A program made the translations under genes and the position numbers. A DNA stretch of 64,000 nt. It comes from Acanthococcus lagerstroemiae (lineage: Eukaryota > Arthropoda > Insecta > Hemiptera > Eriococcidae). The notes under the pieces were generated by a model. That model worked only from the letters and a program-made list of their open reading frames with translations. It made no database searches and was not told the DNA's origin. This document shows positions 11,680 to 23,300 of this stretch, piece after piece (position 1 is the stretch's first letter; each line of letters begins with the position of its first letter). The DNA lies in assembly GCA_031841125.1 (NCBI GenBank), contig CM063113.1, positions 57,777,211 through 57,841,210 of the forward strand, in the 5' to 3' direction.

Positions 11680-12190
11680 TTCGCGGCAGCTCGGATTCAG
11701 GAAGCATCGAAGCACGGATCATGCTTTCCGGACTGCGATGGGACTCATTTTGAGATCACGGTCGCAGCACAGAACAACTTCACGGCCGCTGTGTTCCTGG
11801 ATATTAAGGGGACATTCGATCACGTTCCCTAGCTGGGGGCTCTGAGAGCGGTCGCTACGTCCGGTGCGCCTGGGTACCTATTCCGTAGCGCGCGAAGTTA
11901 TTTCGCCGCTAGGGCGGTTAGATTCCAGGGGGCCGCCCGAAATCTGGAACGGGGTGGTCCACGGGATTCGGTTCTTGGTCCGACCCTGTGGAACATGCTG
12001 TACAACGACGTCATCCGCCGACTACCGGGGGATAGGGTTGTTACGCGGACGACGCATTCCTGGAGTTGAAGTACCTCGGCGTGATGTTGGATGCCGGGAG
12101 AAACTGGCTGCTCCACTTGCGGTACATTCGTGCTCAGTGTGAGACGGTACTGCCGATGCTGACGCAATTGTGCCAGAGCCAAGTAAACTT
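11680..12190 (+). pseudogene. R1/LOA-like LINE reverse-transcriptase relic
   Basis: Frame-broken blocks read 'AVFLDIKGTFDHV', 'RSYFAARAVRFQGAARNLER', 'SVLGPTLWNMLYNDVIRRLP' and, after an internal deletion that removes much of the catalytic YxDD region, 'KYLGVMLDAG' and 'YIRAQCETVLPMLTQLC'. It is GC-rich against an AT-rich background. Several frameshifts are present. Confidence 0.7.
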
Positions 12191-15160
12191 CAAAACAGTC
12201 TAATTAGTTCCAGTCAATTCTAAGGAATCTGAATTTTGAATGTCAATATATCCTTAAAGTGTAAATGCGCCTCATTCTGTCATAACAGAATCAGAATTAG
12301 CGTTGCCCGGATGAGTTTATCGAGAGAACTAATACCAAATATTTTGTGAAAGTAATTGGATTTCCCAACCTATACGGAAACATTAAACACAAACATGCCA
12401 ACTACTTAACTTACCATTACCTATGATTAAATTTTAAAAAAGAAAACCCACTCGTCAATATAAAAAATTTCATACGTACGAGTAACCACGAATGAGTAAA
12501 CAAAATTGCCAATAATAATTCAATTTAATTTTATCGTATTGGGATTGAAAATTACTATTCGAGCATGAATGATAAATACAAGGATCAAAGTTGACTTGCA
12601 TTCACCACACTGTGAAAAATTATCGTACATTTACCTTACAAGCGTACTGTATTTTTCCCATTATTATGGGCTTAGATCTTGTGAAATTCGAAATCGAATA
12701 TGATATTTGAAATCCGAGACACGGAGGAGCCGTTCTGAGCTGGCATCGGCTTCGAGGAAAATTTGAATTTAGCCCCGCTTAAGATTTTTGAGAATGGCTC
12801 TTGATTCCGCTTCGATAGACTTCGGTAAGTAATTTTGATCGAGTCCAGCTGCATCAAAAATGTGATTTTTGCTCAGAGTCCTGTTATTTTTACGAGGAAG
12901 GGACGGTCGGAAAGGTGCGAGGAAGATGAAGATGAAGGGAAAGAGGAGGGGGAAGAGGGAGGTCGAAGGGACGGAATCAAAGTTAGAGCTAAAGCCAGAG
13001 ATTGGTTCCGAACTTCGTCCCCAGCAAATCATTTTTACCAATCTCCGCTTCTGGCTGCACTGACAAATAGTTGGCTCAGGCTCTGAGCTTCAGATCCGGT
13101 CCCGGGTCTCTAATACTAAAAATTAGCGATACAAAAGCTCCTTATCCTCTTTTTCGTGTTTTCTAAGTGACGTAAATTTTGTCCATTTCAAGGATGCAAT
13201 GCGGGTTTCAGAGTTTAAGGAAAACTCTGGTATTTTCGAAACAGTCCCATAGCTTGATGGGAAGGCAAATAGTGTCTCTGCCAATGCCCAACCCCCAGTC
13301 TAAGGTTTGACATTTTTTGGTTTATTTTTGCTTCCTGGCCGAGACAAGTTTCAAATTCCCTCCCACGCTGGAAAAGTGGTCACGCTGCGGCTCCGTTGTA
13401 AATTTAGTGACAAAAAAGCTAATTTCAATATTTTATCCAATCAAGAAAATGTGTATTTCATGGCTCAGACGACGTCGGATACCAAATCTGATGAAATCTG
13501 CAAACTTAGCGATCCAAGAAAACTCTATTTCGATGCGTTATTCAGAGTTTTCAGAAAAGTAAATTTAGCCCATTTTAAGAAAAAAATGTTGAATTTTGAG
13601 GCTCATATCGATCTGACCGTTGTTCCGAGTGAAGTGATCCAGAAAATCCAATTGTGACGTTGTATTCGATTTCTAAGTAAAGTCAAGTTTGCTCATATTG
13701 ATAATAAAATTTCGATTTGAGGGCCCAAATGGAGCAAGATGGAAAATCTGATGAAATTTTCAAACATATTAGGAACCCAAGAAAACCGTGTTTCGACAAT
13801 TCATCCAGTTTTCTAAGTAAAGTCAATTTAGCCATTTTAAGACCATTTGAGAAGAAATTTTCGGTACCAAATTAGGTGCGATGAAAAAGTTGAGAGATTT
13901 TCAAAAATGGCAATCTATGACACTTTTGAGAAACAATAATGCTAGCCAACGAAATTATTGATGGAAGTCTTCTTCATACCCCCCTCCCTCCACTACGTTC
14001 CTGATTACATAATGTTAGGACAAGGTGCAAAATATGTCCTGCCTATTCATGAGAAGAGAATGAAATTCCTTCACTAGTCACCTCCGAGGTTCTTTTCCGA
14101 CAAAAAGAAAATTGTTCTCGCTCAATGCGGGAGTGGAACTTTTGTAACTAACTTGAAATTTTTCGTGGATAGATCACCAAAATAAGGGTTTTTGAGTCAC
14201 TGATTTAAAAAAATTCGCTAGATTTTTCTCTAGACTCCAATTTGGGTTCTAGAACCCAAATATGAGTTCTACAGTGTTCAAATTTTGCATTCCTCAGAAA
14301 ATCGAGTAAAGTATCAAAATAGGAGCAGTTTGTCATGCTGCCATGGACGTACCGATGGGGGCAACTTCCCCCCTGTAGGAATTTGTCTTTCAGCAGGGAG
14401 TTGAAAAGATTTACCATTTCAGTCAGGCGACTTGGGGTAACCCAAAAAATTAAAAACATTTATTTATTTTTGCTTTGATACTTGGTAGTTGGTAATTGAG
14501 TTGAGTTGGAAGAACCCAACAAGTCAAAAGGTTTTTTTTTTTTCTTTCTTTCTTTGATACTTGGGAATTCTGAGTTGAGTCAGTTGGGACTTCACGATTT
14601 TTACTCCCTAGGAAAAACTCTTCGGTACGTCCCTGAATGCTGCTGAATCAAATACTTCATCGCTTTCCTCACTGAACCACGATTTGAGCTCCGTAAGTCG
14701 AAAGTGGCTCTTGAAGCAATCAAAATTGACATTTTTGGGTAAACTGAGTGAAGTATCAGATCAAAGGTACTTTAGGTTCTTGAATCCGAAATAGATTTAG
14801 GCTGCAAAAGCTGAAACTTACTGAACTCTTGAAGTGATCGAATTTTTAGTCTTCAAAATATATTTGCCGGCAAATTTTTCTTCTTCACCTCCCCAAACTG
14901 AAAGTCAAATTTCGTTTCTGAAAATGGAGTACCCGGGACTCCTGTCAGAGACTAGTCAGTCAAAAGCCGAAGGTTTCAAGCTGAGTATCGAACGTTATCT
15001 GAAAGGTTTAAACAAAGTTGAGATGTGGAAAACATTTCGAAAATCTGAAAGTCGGTAGCAAACATTGAATTTCGAATTTCAATGACTATTCTGTTCTTAC
15101 TAGATTCTCTGTTTGGCCTAGAGCCTAAAATTTAAGGAAGTTGAACATTTTATTAACATT
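12190..15160. other. No gene recognised; degenerate 120-140 bp repeats
   Basis: AT-rich. From about 13.4 to 14.9 kb a degenerate unit recurs ('TCTGATGAAAT', 'CCAAGAAAAC', 'AGTCAATTTAGCCATTTTAAG'; copies near 13492, 13747 and 13820). Related wording occurs at 25.3-25.6 and 41-43 kb. Short open frames here, such as 13307-13657, have no recognisable homologue. Confidence 0.4.
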
Positions 15161-15166
15161 TAAAAG

Positions 15167-15540
15167 CAGGCCCATAGCCAGCCATCTGCGGTAGGTGGTG
15201 CTGATTGTTTACCAAGGGGAGGGGGGGGGGCTTGAGAATACACATAATATATGATGTGAAGAGTTCTCCGAGGCCGTGGTATAGCCAGGGGGACAAAGGG
15301 GACGAATGCCCCCAAGGCATCTGAAATAGAATGTAAAATATGCAGAAATGAGCAATTTTTCGCTTTAAAACACGTTTTTTCGAAAAATTTTTGCTCAAGT
15401 AGTAATTTTACCATCATTTTTATACAGTAGTCCTCTAATATCGGCGATTTTAAAAAAAGACTTCAATTTTCGACATTGTCTTCCTTGAAAATCTTACTTT
15501 GCCCCCCCCCCCCGGAAAATCCTGGCTACGCCACTGATTG
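15167..15540. repeat. Decayed member of the 'GCTACGCCACTG' repeat family
   Basis: The right end (15425-15537) matches the outer end of the 10.6 kb element, including 'CTCTAATATCxGCGATTTTA' and 'GGCTACGCCACTG'. Inside, 'GTGGTATAGCCAGG' at about 15277 may be the other end. It includes poly-G and poly-C runs. Confidence 0.5.
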
Positions 15541-16360
15541 AATTTGGTCTCAAAATTCATAGTCAAAACTGGTAATTCAACTTCCCGATAAACCATTGAA
15601 AAAAAAAATGAACAGATCGAGTGAAAAAAAATTAATCCTTAGAACGATCAAATTTTTAAACTTTTGGAAGTATCCGTAAAAAAACTCAATTTCTGTGGAC
15701 TTATCAAGTTATCAGTTCTCAAACAGCCATTCAGGCATTTAGCCATCGATGGACATTCGGGCCCTTTTTTTGGAACACTGTCACACATAAAGAATGACAA
15801 ACATACGATTCTTCTATCTTTCAAAGCAAAATCAGTGTTGACAAGCTTATAAACATTAAAATGCAGTGGAACGAAAAGTTTTGAACAAAATTAGCGAGAA
15901 AAATAGAAGGAATTCTTTATTTTTATTCATGAAATTTGGCCAGGGGAGGCTCCGGCGAGCGTTAGGTGCTGCTCAGGACCCACTAGCACCACTCTGGCTA
16001 GAAGTCTGGCGTAACGATAATTTTTTAAATTGTGGTATCTCTGCCTGGGGGGCTCAAGATACCTTTAAAGTGGGCTGAGCCCCAGCTTGCCCCTCCCTCA
16101 TGGTTACGGGACTGTCTAAAAGTTGAAAGCAAAAGACTTATTTCCCAATGTCACAAGCTGAATCCGATAGCAAATGTTCTATTACACATTTAATCTACGT
16201 GCTTTGGTCCTGGTGAATATAGGAGGGAAATTTAGTCTGGAACAAAAGTCAAAACTCCATGTGTTTTTCCCATAAGAACGAAAGGGAGCTTGTAGCGGAT
16301 TCTCCTACGTCCGATCGACCTGATACTTTGTAAGTTTAAAAAAAATAATTTTTTTTATTA

Positions 16361-18318
16361 TCTCTCTATATATTAAAAACCAAAACTCCTCCCCCCCCCT
16401 TCCTGGAAAAAACTTCAAGGAGCCTGATATCTAAATCCCGGCCTTCGTCTAAGACATAACAGACATAATAAGACATAAAAATATGTATAATGACATAATC
16501 TATATATTACAAACCAAAACTCATCCCCCCTACTCCTCCTGGAAAAACGCACTGCCGGGTTGCCTACCTAAAAATTAGAAAAATTGCAGGGGCAGATCAG
16601 CTACTTTCAAGGACATAATCTGTTCTAACATAAAAGATCTCCAAGTTTTAAGACAGAACCGACATAATAAGACATAATAAGACGTAAAATGACATAATTA
16701 CCCATAATCTTCAAGATCACAAATCGCTGGGTTGCCTACCCTGCCCCTTAATTGTTCAATTTTCCAGGGGTTGCCTACCCTCAGGAGGGGGTTCATGGTT
16801 GTAGAGGAAGCTCCTGAAGGGGGAGAACCCCTGTGGGGGCGTGGGCTGTGGTCGGAGTTGGGGGCCTGGGTGGGGCAGGGGGTTGAGATGAGTAAGAGGA
16901 CCTGATGGAGGAGAAAGTCCTTGGTGAGAGAGGGGCTAGGGAGAGAAATGACCGTGGTGCGGAAGGGACTGGTGGTGGGGTGGGGTTTCGAGGGAGAAGG
17001 GCTCTCGGGGGAAGGGTGGTTATGGTTGTGAGAGCTCCTGGGTGGATGGCCAGGGATCTTCAGGGGGGTTGGAGGAGGGCTGTGAAGGGAGATAAAGCCC
17101 AGGGGGTAGTGGTGGGTGGGGTGCTCATGGGGGAGGAAATCCTTGGTAGGAGAGGTCGTTATTGAGGCAGGAGGAGGTAGTGTTGTGTGAGGGTCCTGGA
17201 GGGGCAGTACAACTTTGGTAGATAAAGGTCTGGTGGTATAAGAGATACTCATGGTGGAGTAGGGAGCTCCTGAAGGGGAGGAAATTCACGGTGGTGGCGG
17301 GGACTGTAGCGAGAGATAAAGGCTCCGAGTGGAGGGGGTAATGGTGAGTAAGAGATCCTGGTGGAGAAGGAAGTCCTTGGTGAAAGAGGCGGCCGGGAAG
17401 GCAAATGAAGGCCATGGTGCCGAAGGTTCTGGTCCCGGGGCGGTGGCCTTGAAGGGAAGGGTTCTCATGAAGGTGGGGTGGTCATGGTGGTGGAAGCTCC
17501 TGGTTGGAGGACCAGGGGATCTTCGAGGCGGTTGAGCGAGGAGGCCGTAGGGTGATGGAGCCGCGAAAGGGGAAGGCTGTAGAGAGGAACCAAGGCCGCC
17601 ATCGGGGAGGTTGTAGTGATGGGTGAAGAGGTTCTGGTGGGGGTGTGGTACGTGAACAGAAATGAAGGCCATAGTGGTGTGGTGGTCGAAGGACGTGGTC
17701 CTAATGGAGGGCACTCGGGGTGGAAGAGGGTGATCAGGGGAAACTAGGTGGAGGACTGGGTGATGATCAGAGGGATGAACGGAGGGTGCCATGTGGGGGA
17801 GAAGCTGTGGATGGAGAAGGTCATGGAGCGAGGGAGAGGGTAGTGTGAAGAGATTAAGGCCCAGGTGGTGGAGGTTGATTGTGGTGGTCAATGATTGTAG
17901 GGGTGAGAAGGAATTCCAAGGGAGAGGGCCTACCCGAATGTACAGATGGAAAGGGTTCGCAGGGGATACAGCGCAGGTAAGAGACCATGGGGTGGGCATT
18001 AAAGTCTCTGTTTGTAGATTATGGCCATTGTGGGGGAGGAGTTTGTGGCTGAGGAAGGCTGCGACTGTTGAGGTGTGACTGTGGAGGTGGAGAGCAACCA
18101 TGGTCAACGAGGGGGTCGTGGTGAAGGAGGAGGAGGCTCGTGATGAAGAAAGGATGGAAGGGAGCTCATGGAGGAAGATTGAGGACTGCTGATAGAGGGG
18201 GAGCAAAAGAAACACAGAGCAAACCTCAACTTATGAACAAAAGTTTTAGACCAAACACTGAGGATTGTGAGGGGGGGGGGGTTGGGCCGCGAAGCGGCCA
18301 GGAGGCGAAGCCCCTAGT
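16361..18318 (+). mobile_element. Non-autonomous Helitron with a G-rich minisatellite core
   Basis: The 5' end 'TCTCTCTATATATTAAAAA' follows an A; the 3' end is CTAG followed by T, fitting A^T insertion. Just before CTAG are hairpins 'GGCCGCGAAGCGGCC' and 'GGCGAAGCCC', classic for Helitron 3' ends. A second 5'-like start, 'TCTATATATTACAAACC', lies at 16499, so one element may sit inside another. The interior (about 16780-18180) is purine-rich minisatellite. No Rep/helicase is present. Confidence 0.72.
16780..18180 (+). repeat. G-rich minisatellite with a roughly 445-bp higher-order unit
   Basis: Blocks such as 'GTCCTTGGTGA' recur at 16917 and 17375, and 'GGGATCTTC' near 17052 and 17517, giving a unit of about 445 bp made of shorter GGTGG/GGAGG pieces. 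The plus strand has many GGG runs. Stop-poor frames of up to 309 codons on the minus strand come from this bias. Confidence 0.65.
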
Positions 18319-18319
18319 T

Positions 18320-19600
18320 GTTATTATTATTATTGATTTCATTGGAACCAATTTAGGAGACGAGTCAGAGGAAATTCAGAAAAGAAAAGAACACCGAGAG
18401 TAAATAACAACCTCCTTAATGTGTGGAGGAAGTTGTGTGTTCCTCTCAAGTATTCCTAATATCCTTCCAGCTTACTCTCCCAGACTAGGGTATGCTCATG
18501 TGCGCAAATGTGAGTGCTTGGGAGATAAGCTTCCAGACTACATTTTCAGGGACGAAACTATTGAGTGGGGGAGGGGGGGGGGATTTGAATTTTTCATTTT
18601 CTATGGTATAATGTTTTAATGAAGCCTGAAAAAGTATTAAACAAATTCAGAAGATCCTTGAAGTCGCAGAGAAGTCTGAAAGAGTCCTAAAAGTTGTACA
18701 TAAGTTGGAGGAAGAGGTCTCGATGGGTCAAAAGAGTCTTATTATCATAGTATTAAATGAATCCAAGAATCCAAGAAACCTCTCGAATGGTGTTTGTTTG
18801 CACAAGGGTCGAGGAAGGAGAGTCTCAAGCGGCTCACTATAAAAAAGGCGCTTCAAAAATAAGGTAAAAAGAGGAACGGAAAAAGGAAAAAAAAATAAAG
18901 ACAGAAAAAAGGCAGACTTTTTTTGAGGGTACAAGGACGTTCTCTAAAATTAGTACCCGGGCCCATATTTTGCTTCTGTTTCATTATTATTATTACTATT
19001 TTGATTAAGAAATATTTTGATTGAAAAATCAGCAAATTCCAAATTTTAAAAATGTTTTGTCGGCGAATTTTTAGTTTTCAAAAAACATTAGTCGGCAAAT
19101 TTTCCTTCTCCACCCCCCCCCCCCCAAAGTGAAAGTCATGTTTCGCCTCTGCGGCAAGGTACCACCTAAGAGGAGGCGAGAGACTAAGGACCATAACAAC
19201 AACACATGAATTGTTCTTAAAGTGCACGAGGAGCCCTACTTAATGGAATTTATGCTGTAGCCCCCGCCCCCCTCAATCTATCTAATAATACGCGGGCTCA
19301 GTGGTGTAACGACATAAATAACGACATGTAACGACGTAATTTACTGTCACATGAGCTCGAATTGCTGACTCAGCAATCATAAGACAAGAGCGTGGAGCAG
19401 CTGCGACGCAGCTGACAAGAGTTACAAGAACTTCGCAGGTGAGCTCGTCAAGTGCTCGCGTATCGTCCACTCAAGTGACTAAAACGATTTCGAGGCGAAC
19501 AGGAACCCGAGATGACATGAATAATGCGTCGAGAATTTCGCTTCTAGCTCGATTTTTCGATTGCACACACCTCCGACTCGGCCAATCTGAGCGAGCGTAT
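18320..19600. other. No gene recognised
   Basis: AT-rich with poly-G (18570) and poly-C (19110) runs. The stretch 19062-19150 resembles 14847-14925 ('GGCAAATTTT', 'GAAAGTCA', 'TTTCG'), a diverged dispersed repeat. Confidence 0.3.
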
Positions 19601-20276
19601 CGGAAATTAAAAACGCGTCCGGTGTGTGCGAGGAATTTCCGACCGACGACGACGTCGACACCGAGACGCGCAGAAGGGATGACCCAGTGCGGCGGCCGCA
19701 GACGGCGCACCGACCGACCGACCGGGTTCGTCGACCCCACTGGCCGCCGCGACGTCGACCGCGATACCGAGTGAAGGACGCGGGCGCGCGGCCGCAGCGC
19801 GACGCGGTTTCCGCGCTCGCAAGCAACGGCGGTCAGATCGCAGCGACGGCCGTATTGTTCGCGGGCCGTATCGCGGCCACACATCTGAGAGCGCTCGACA
19901 ATGTGTCAACTGCAGTTCGACACAGAGGCCATGTTCATCTCGTCGCGCGGTTTTCAATTCATGGCGCGACGCGATCGCGACGCGATCGTTTCGTATAAAT
20001 GTGTATGGACATGCTGTACCGCATTCGCGTACACAGGCTACGTACATGTACGTAGCGAACTGGGCGGAGATTAATATCAGAAAGACAAAGCCGACCGAAT
20101 GTGCGTTCAATTTGAACTGTGATCAGTTCGCATTCATTGCTCTTCCGGAGTCATCCGACGAGATTATACGCCGGCAATGAGAAGTCGGTTGTTTTACGTA
20201 CTGTTCTCAGAATCGGCCGCAATATTCGTACGGCGAAGTCGTAAAACTGCGTGCAGTTTTAATTGTCGGTGAGAAA
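19600..20276 (+). promoter_or_regulatory. CpG-dense segment upstream of the gene B signal-peptide exon
   Basis: From about 19.6 to 20.0 kb the sequence is rich in CpG and GC (runs such as 'gacgacgacgtcgac'), unlike the AT-rich surroundings. It ends directly before the exon with the signal peptide. A TATAAA lies at 19994. This looks like a promoter/CpG island or a GC-rich 5' exon. Several overlapping open frames here, on both strands, are a by-product of the GC content; none resembles a known protein. Confidence 0.35.
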
Positions 20277-20322
20277 ATGTACGCGTGTCTAGTCCTGTGT
20301 TTAGCTCTATGCTTCGCTGGTG
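20277..20322 (+). CDS. Gene B, signal-peptide exon
   Basis: ATG at 20277 opens 'MYACLVLCLALCFAG' and the exon ends at G|GTAAGTGT. The hydrophobic core followed by small residues is a typical cleavable signal. Phase 1 fits the acceptor at 29731/29732. The A-rich 'gagaaaATG' context suits insect initiation. The next downstream phase-1 acceptor that opens a secreted-protein frame is that of gene B. Confidence 0.6.
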
Positions 20323-23300
20323 GTAAGTGTCTGTATGATTTCAATTTTCGATTTTCAAAATGCGGGCTCATCGAGGCACGCTTCCAAAAAAAAAGGCTGC
20401 GTTCTTCGCGAGAATTCAGCTTGTTTTGGAGAACCTCACTGAAGTAGAAAATCTCAACCTTCCGGCTCAGTAGCGTAGCCAGTTCGAAATATGGTATAGA
20501 CGGGTGTCGCCTCTATTCTTTTCTTCTATCCATGTCAACGGCAATTTGTTGGGTCTCGATTCTTTAATCTACATAAATAACATTCCTCATCACTAAATTA
20601 GTACCCCCCCCCTAGCGTGTCCCAGTAAATGGAGAAGATACCAACATTTCCCAATACAATCTTGAACTAAGTGAATTTTATTTTACGGAAATCATGTTCA
20701 ACCACTTTCCATGACCTTTAATTTTTTTCTGTGTGGTTACTACAACTGTCATCTTACACCTCCTTCCCATTGGTGTGCGCCACAGTTCGGGGAATACGTT
20801 CAAAATGTTACCAAAACCGAATTAAGCGACCTTTGAAACCATTTATTGGATACCCATATTAAACTTTACAAAATACTAGAACCCCCCCCCCCCCTCTATT
20901 GCATGGGCCTCAATTTCAAATATGGGGTAAATAGATAAATGAGGGAGGTGAATAAGCCCCAAAAACGATATCACGTAAAGTAAGAAAGTAGCTAAAGAAG
21001 ATGATTTTTGTCTTCATAAGGGCTGTGTGCATCTGTGTTAAAAAGTAATACTTTTTAATAGAGATATCTTGAACCCCAGTTTGAGCAGTTCTAATCCAGA
21101 TACAAGAAAATTGCTGATGACCTTTCAGTAGATATATCATATTCATCCTGGCGCAGTCTGGCACAATCATGGATTTCTTCATTTTTTGACCTATTATTTG
21201 AGAAAATTTAACACATTCAGAAATCCATCATTTTCCAAACCAATATTTCCAATGTATAAAAAAATCACCGATTTCTTCATTTTTGACCTAATATTTGAGA
21301 AAATTTGACACATTCAAAAAATCACCAATTTCTTCATTTTTGAGACAATATTTGAGAGAATTTAATACTTTCAATTCTATAAAAAATTTAGGTGAGATTT
21401 TCTCGTTTTCTGTGAGATTTTTAACTGTATATCATATTCATCCTGACGCAGTCTAGTACAATCACTGCTTTCTCCATTTTTAAGCTTATATTTCAGAGAA
21501 TTGAGTAGTTTCAATTTTTCCTAGGAGGTACTATCATATTCTTGTCATATTACTTCATTTTTAACTGATTTTATAAACTTTTCAATACATTTTATTTTGA
21601 TGAAAGGGTCTAGCACAGTCACTGATTTCTCTATGTTTTGAGGTGATATTTAAGCGAATCAAATAGTTCCAAAAAATTTCTCATTTTCCAAACCAATAAT
21701 TTCATTATATAAAAAATCAATTTTTTATGCTACTTTCTTACAAAAAGTCCTTAAAATTCATCCTAACATACTTCACACGCACCTCTCATTTTTCTAATTT
21801 TTGAGGTTATATTTGAGCAAATTGAATGGGTTCAATTGCGTTTCACATGTAGGAGTTGCGAACACCAACGCTCGCATTAAAAGGTTGTTTTTCCCTTTTT
21901 CAGAAAAAAAATAATAATAACAAAGAACGAAGAACAAGTTATCCTGTTTCCCTATAACTACACTTTTCTCTGAAGCGGATAGTCAGTTACCAACTTATTT
22001 ATTTACGAGTATTATACTAACTTATGAAGGAAGCATTCATTTTCGCTATTGTTATTAATTTATTTAAATTCATTCATCATTTAAGGGCATTCCATCTACC
22101 TCTCCATTTCATTCCATCTATGTGCTCTTTCATCCTTCATCCAAGCCTGTACTTGGTATAATTTATTGAAGCAGAATAAAACCAAATTAAATGAAAATAT
22201 CAGTTTATACATGAATTTGTTGATGAGGTATTGATGTGGGCATCCTAAAAAATAAAGGACCCGAGTAAAAAATCCGGGAGAACTTCGGAAAAATCTCACA
22301 GAAAACGAGAAAATCTCATCTAAATTTTTTATAGAATTGAAAGTATTAAATTCTCTCAAATATTGTCTCAAAAAATAAAGAAATCATGATTTTTTGATAC
22401 ATTGGAAATATTGGTTTGGAAAATGATGGATTTTTGAATGTGTTAAATTTCCTCAAATAATAGGTCAAAAAATGAAGAAATCCATGATTGTGCCAGACTG
22501 CGTCAGGATGAATATGATAGTTAAAAATCACACAGAAAACGTGACAATCTCACGCAAATTTTTTATAGAGTTGAAAGTATTAAATTCTCTCAAATATTGT
22601 CTCAAAAATGAAGAAAATTGTGATTTTTTGAATGTGTCAAATTTCCTCAAATATTAGGTCAAAAATGATGAAATTGGTAATTTTTTATACATTGAAAATA
22701 TTGGTTTGGAAAATGATGGATTTTTGAATGTGTTAAATTTCCTTAAATAATAGGTAAAAAAATGAAGAAATCCATGATTGTGCCAGACTGCGCCAGGATG
22801 AATATGATATATCTACTCCTTTCTTATGGGAAATTTAATGTACAATCTACTGCAAATTAAAAAAAGTAGCTTAAAAGGGCAAGTTTTTCGAGAAATTGAA
22901 AAAAAGGTGAACATTTTCTGATATAATTTGTACTAAAATTGATTTTATGAACACCCCGTCGAACCAATTCTGGATTTTTTTTCCCTGTGGTTACAACTAC
23001 TCTCTACTATTACCTACTGGTACCACTTTTATGTTCATCTCCAGTCGTGAGAATAAAAAAATTTCAAAGATAAAAAACTTTTCAAAATTTGACCATGATT
23101 CAATCCTTTCAAAAGTAAGAGTATGCAAACATATCTACATATTATCAGGGTAGGTTGCCTACCTAACAGGTGGAAGGGGCTCGTTGCAAAAGAGACACCC
23201 TGTGTACAATGTTTCTTGATGATATTATGAAATTACCATTCCTTCATAACCACATTGATAAGAGAATATAATTATGTATTTTGTTCACTAAAACTTCAAT

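Noticed and set aside
17286..18215. 309-codon open frame on the minus strand
   Set aside because: It lies wholly in the G-rich minisatellite of the Helitron. The product is Pro/His/Ser/Leu-rich and follows the DNA repeat, so the missing stops come from base bias.
19471..20110. Overlapping open frames of up to 167 codons on both strands
   Set aside because: They coincide with the CpG-dense segment. Arg/Ala-rich products in several frames at once are typical of GC-rich DNA; no domain is recognisable.
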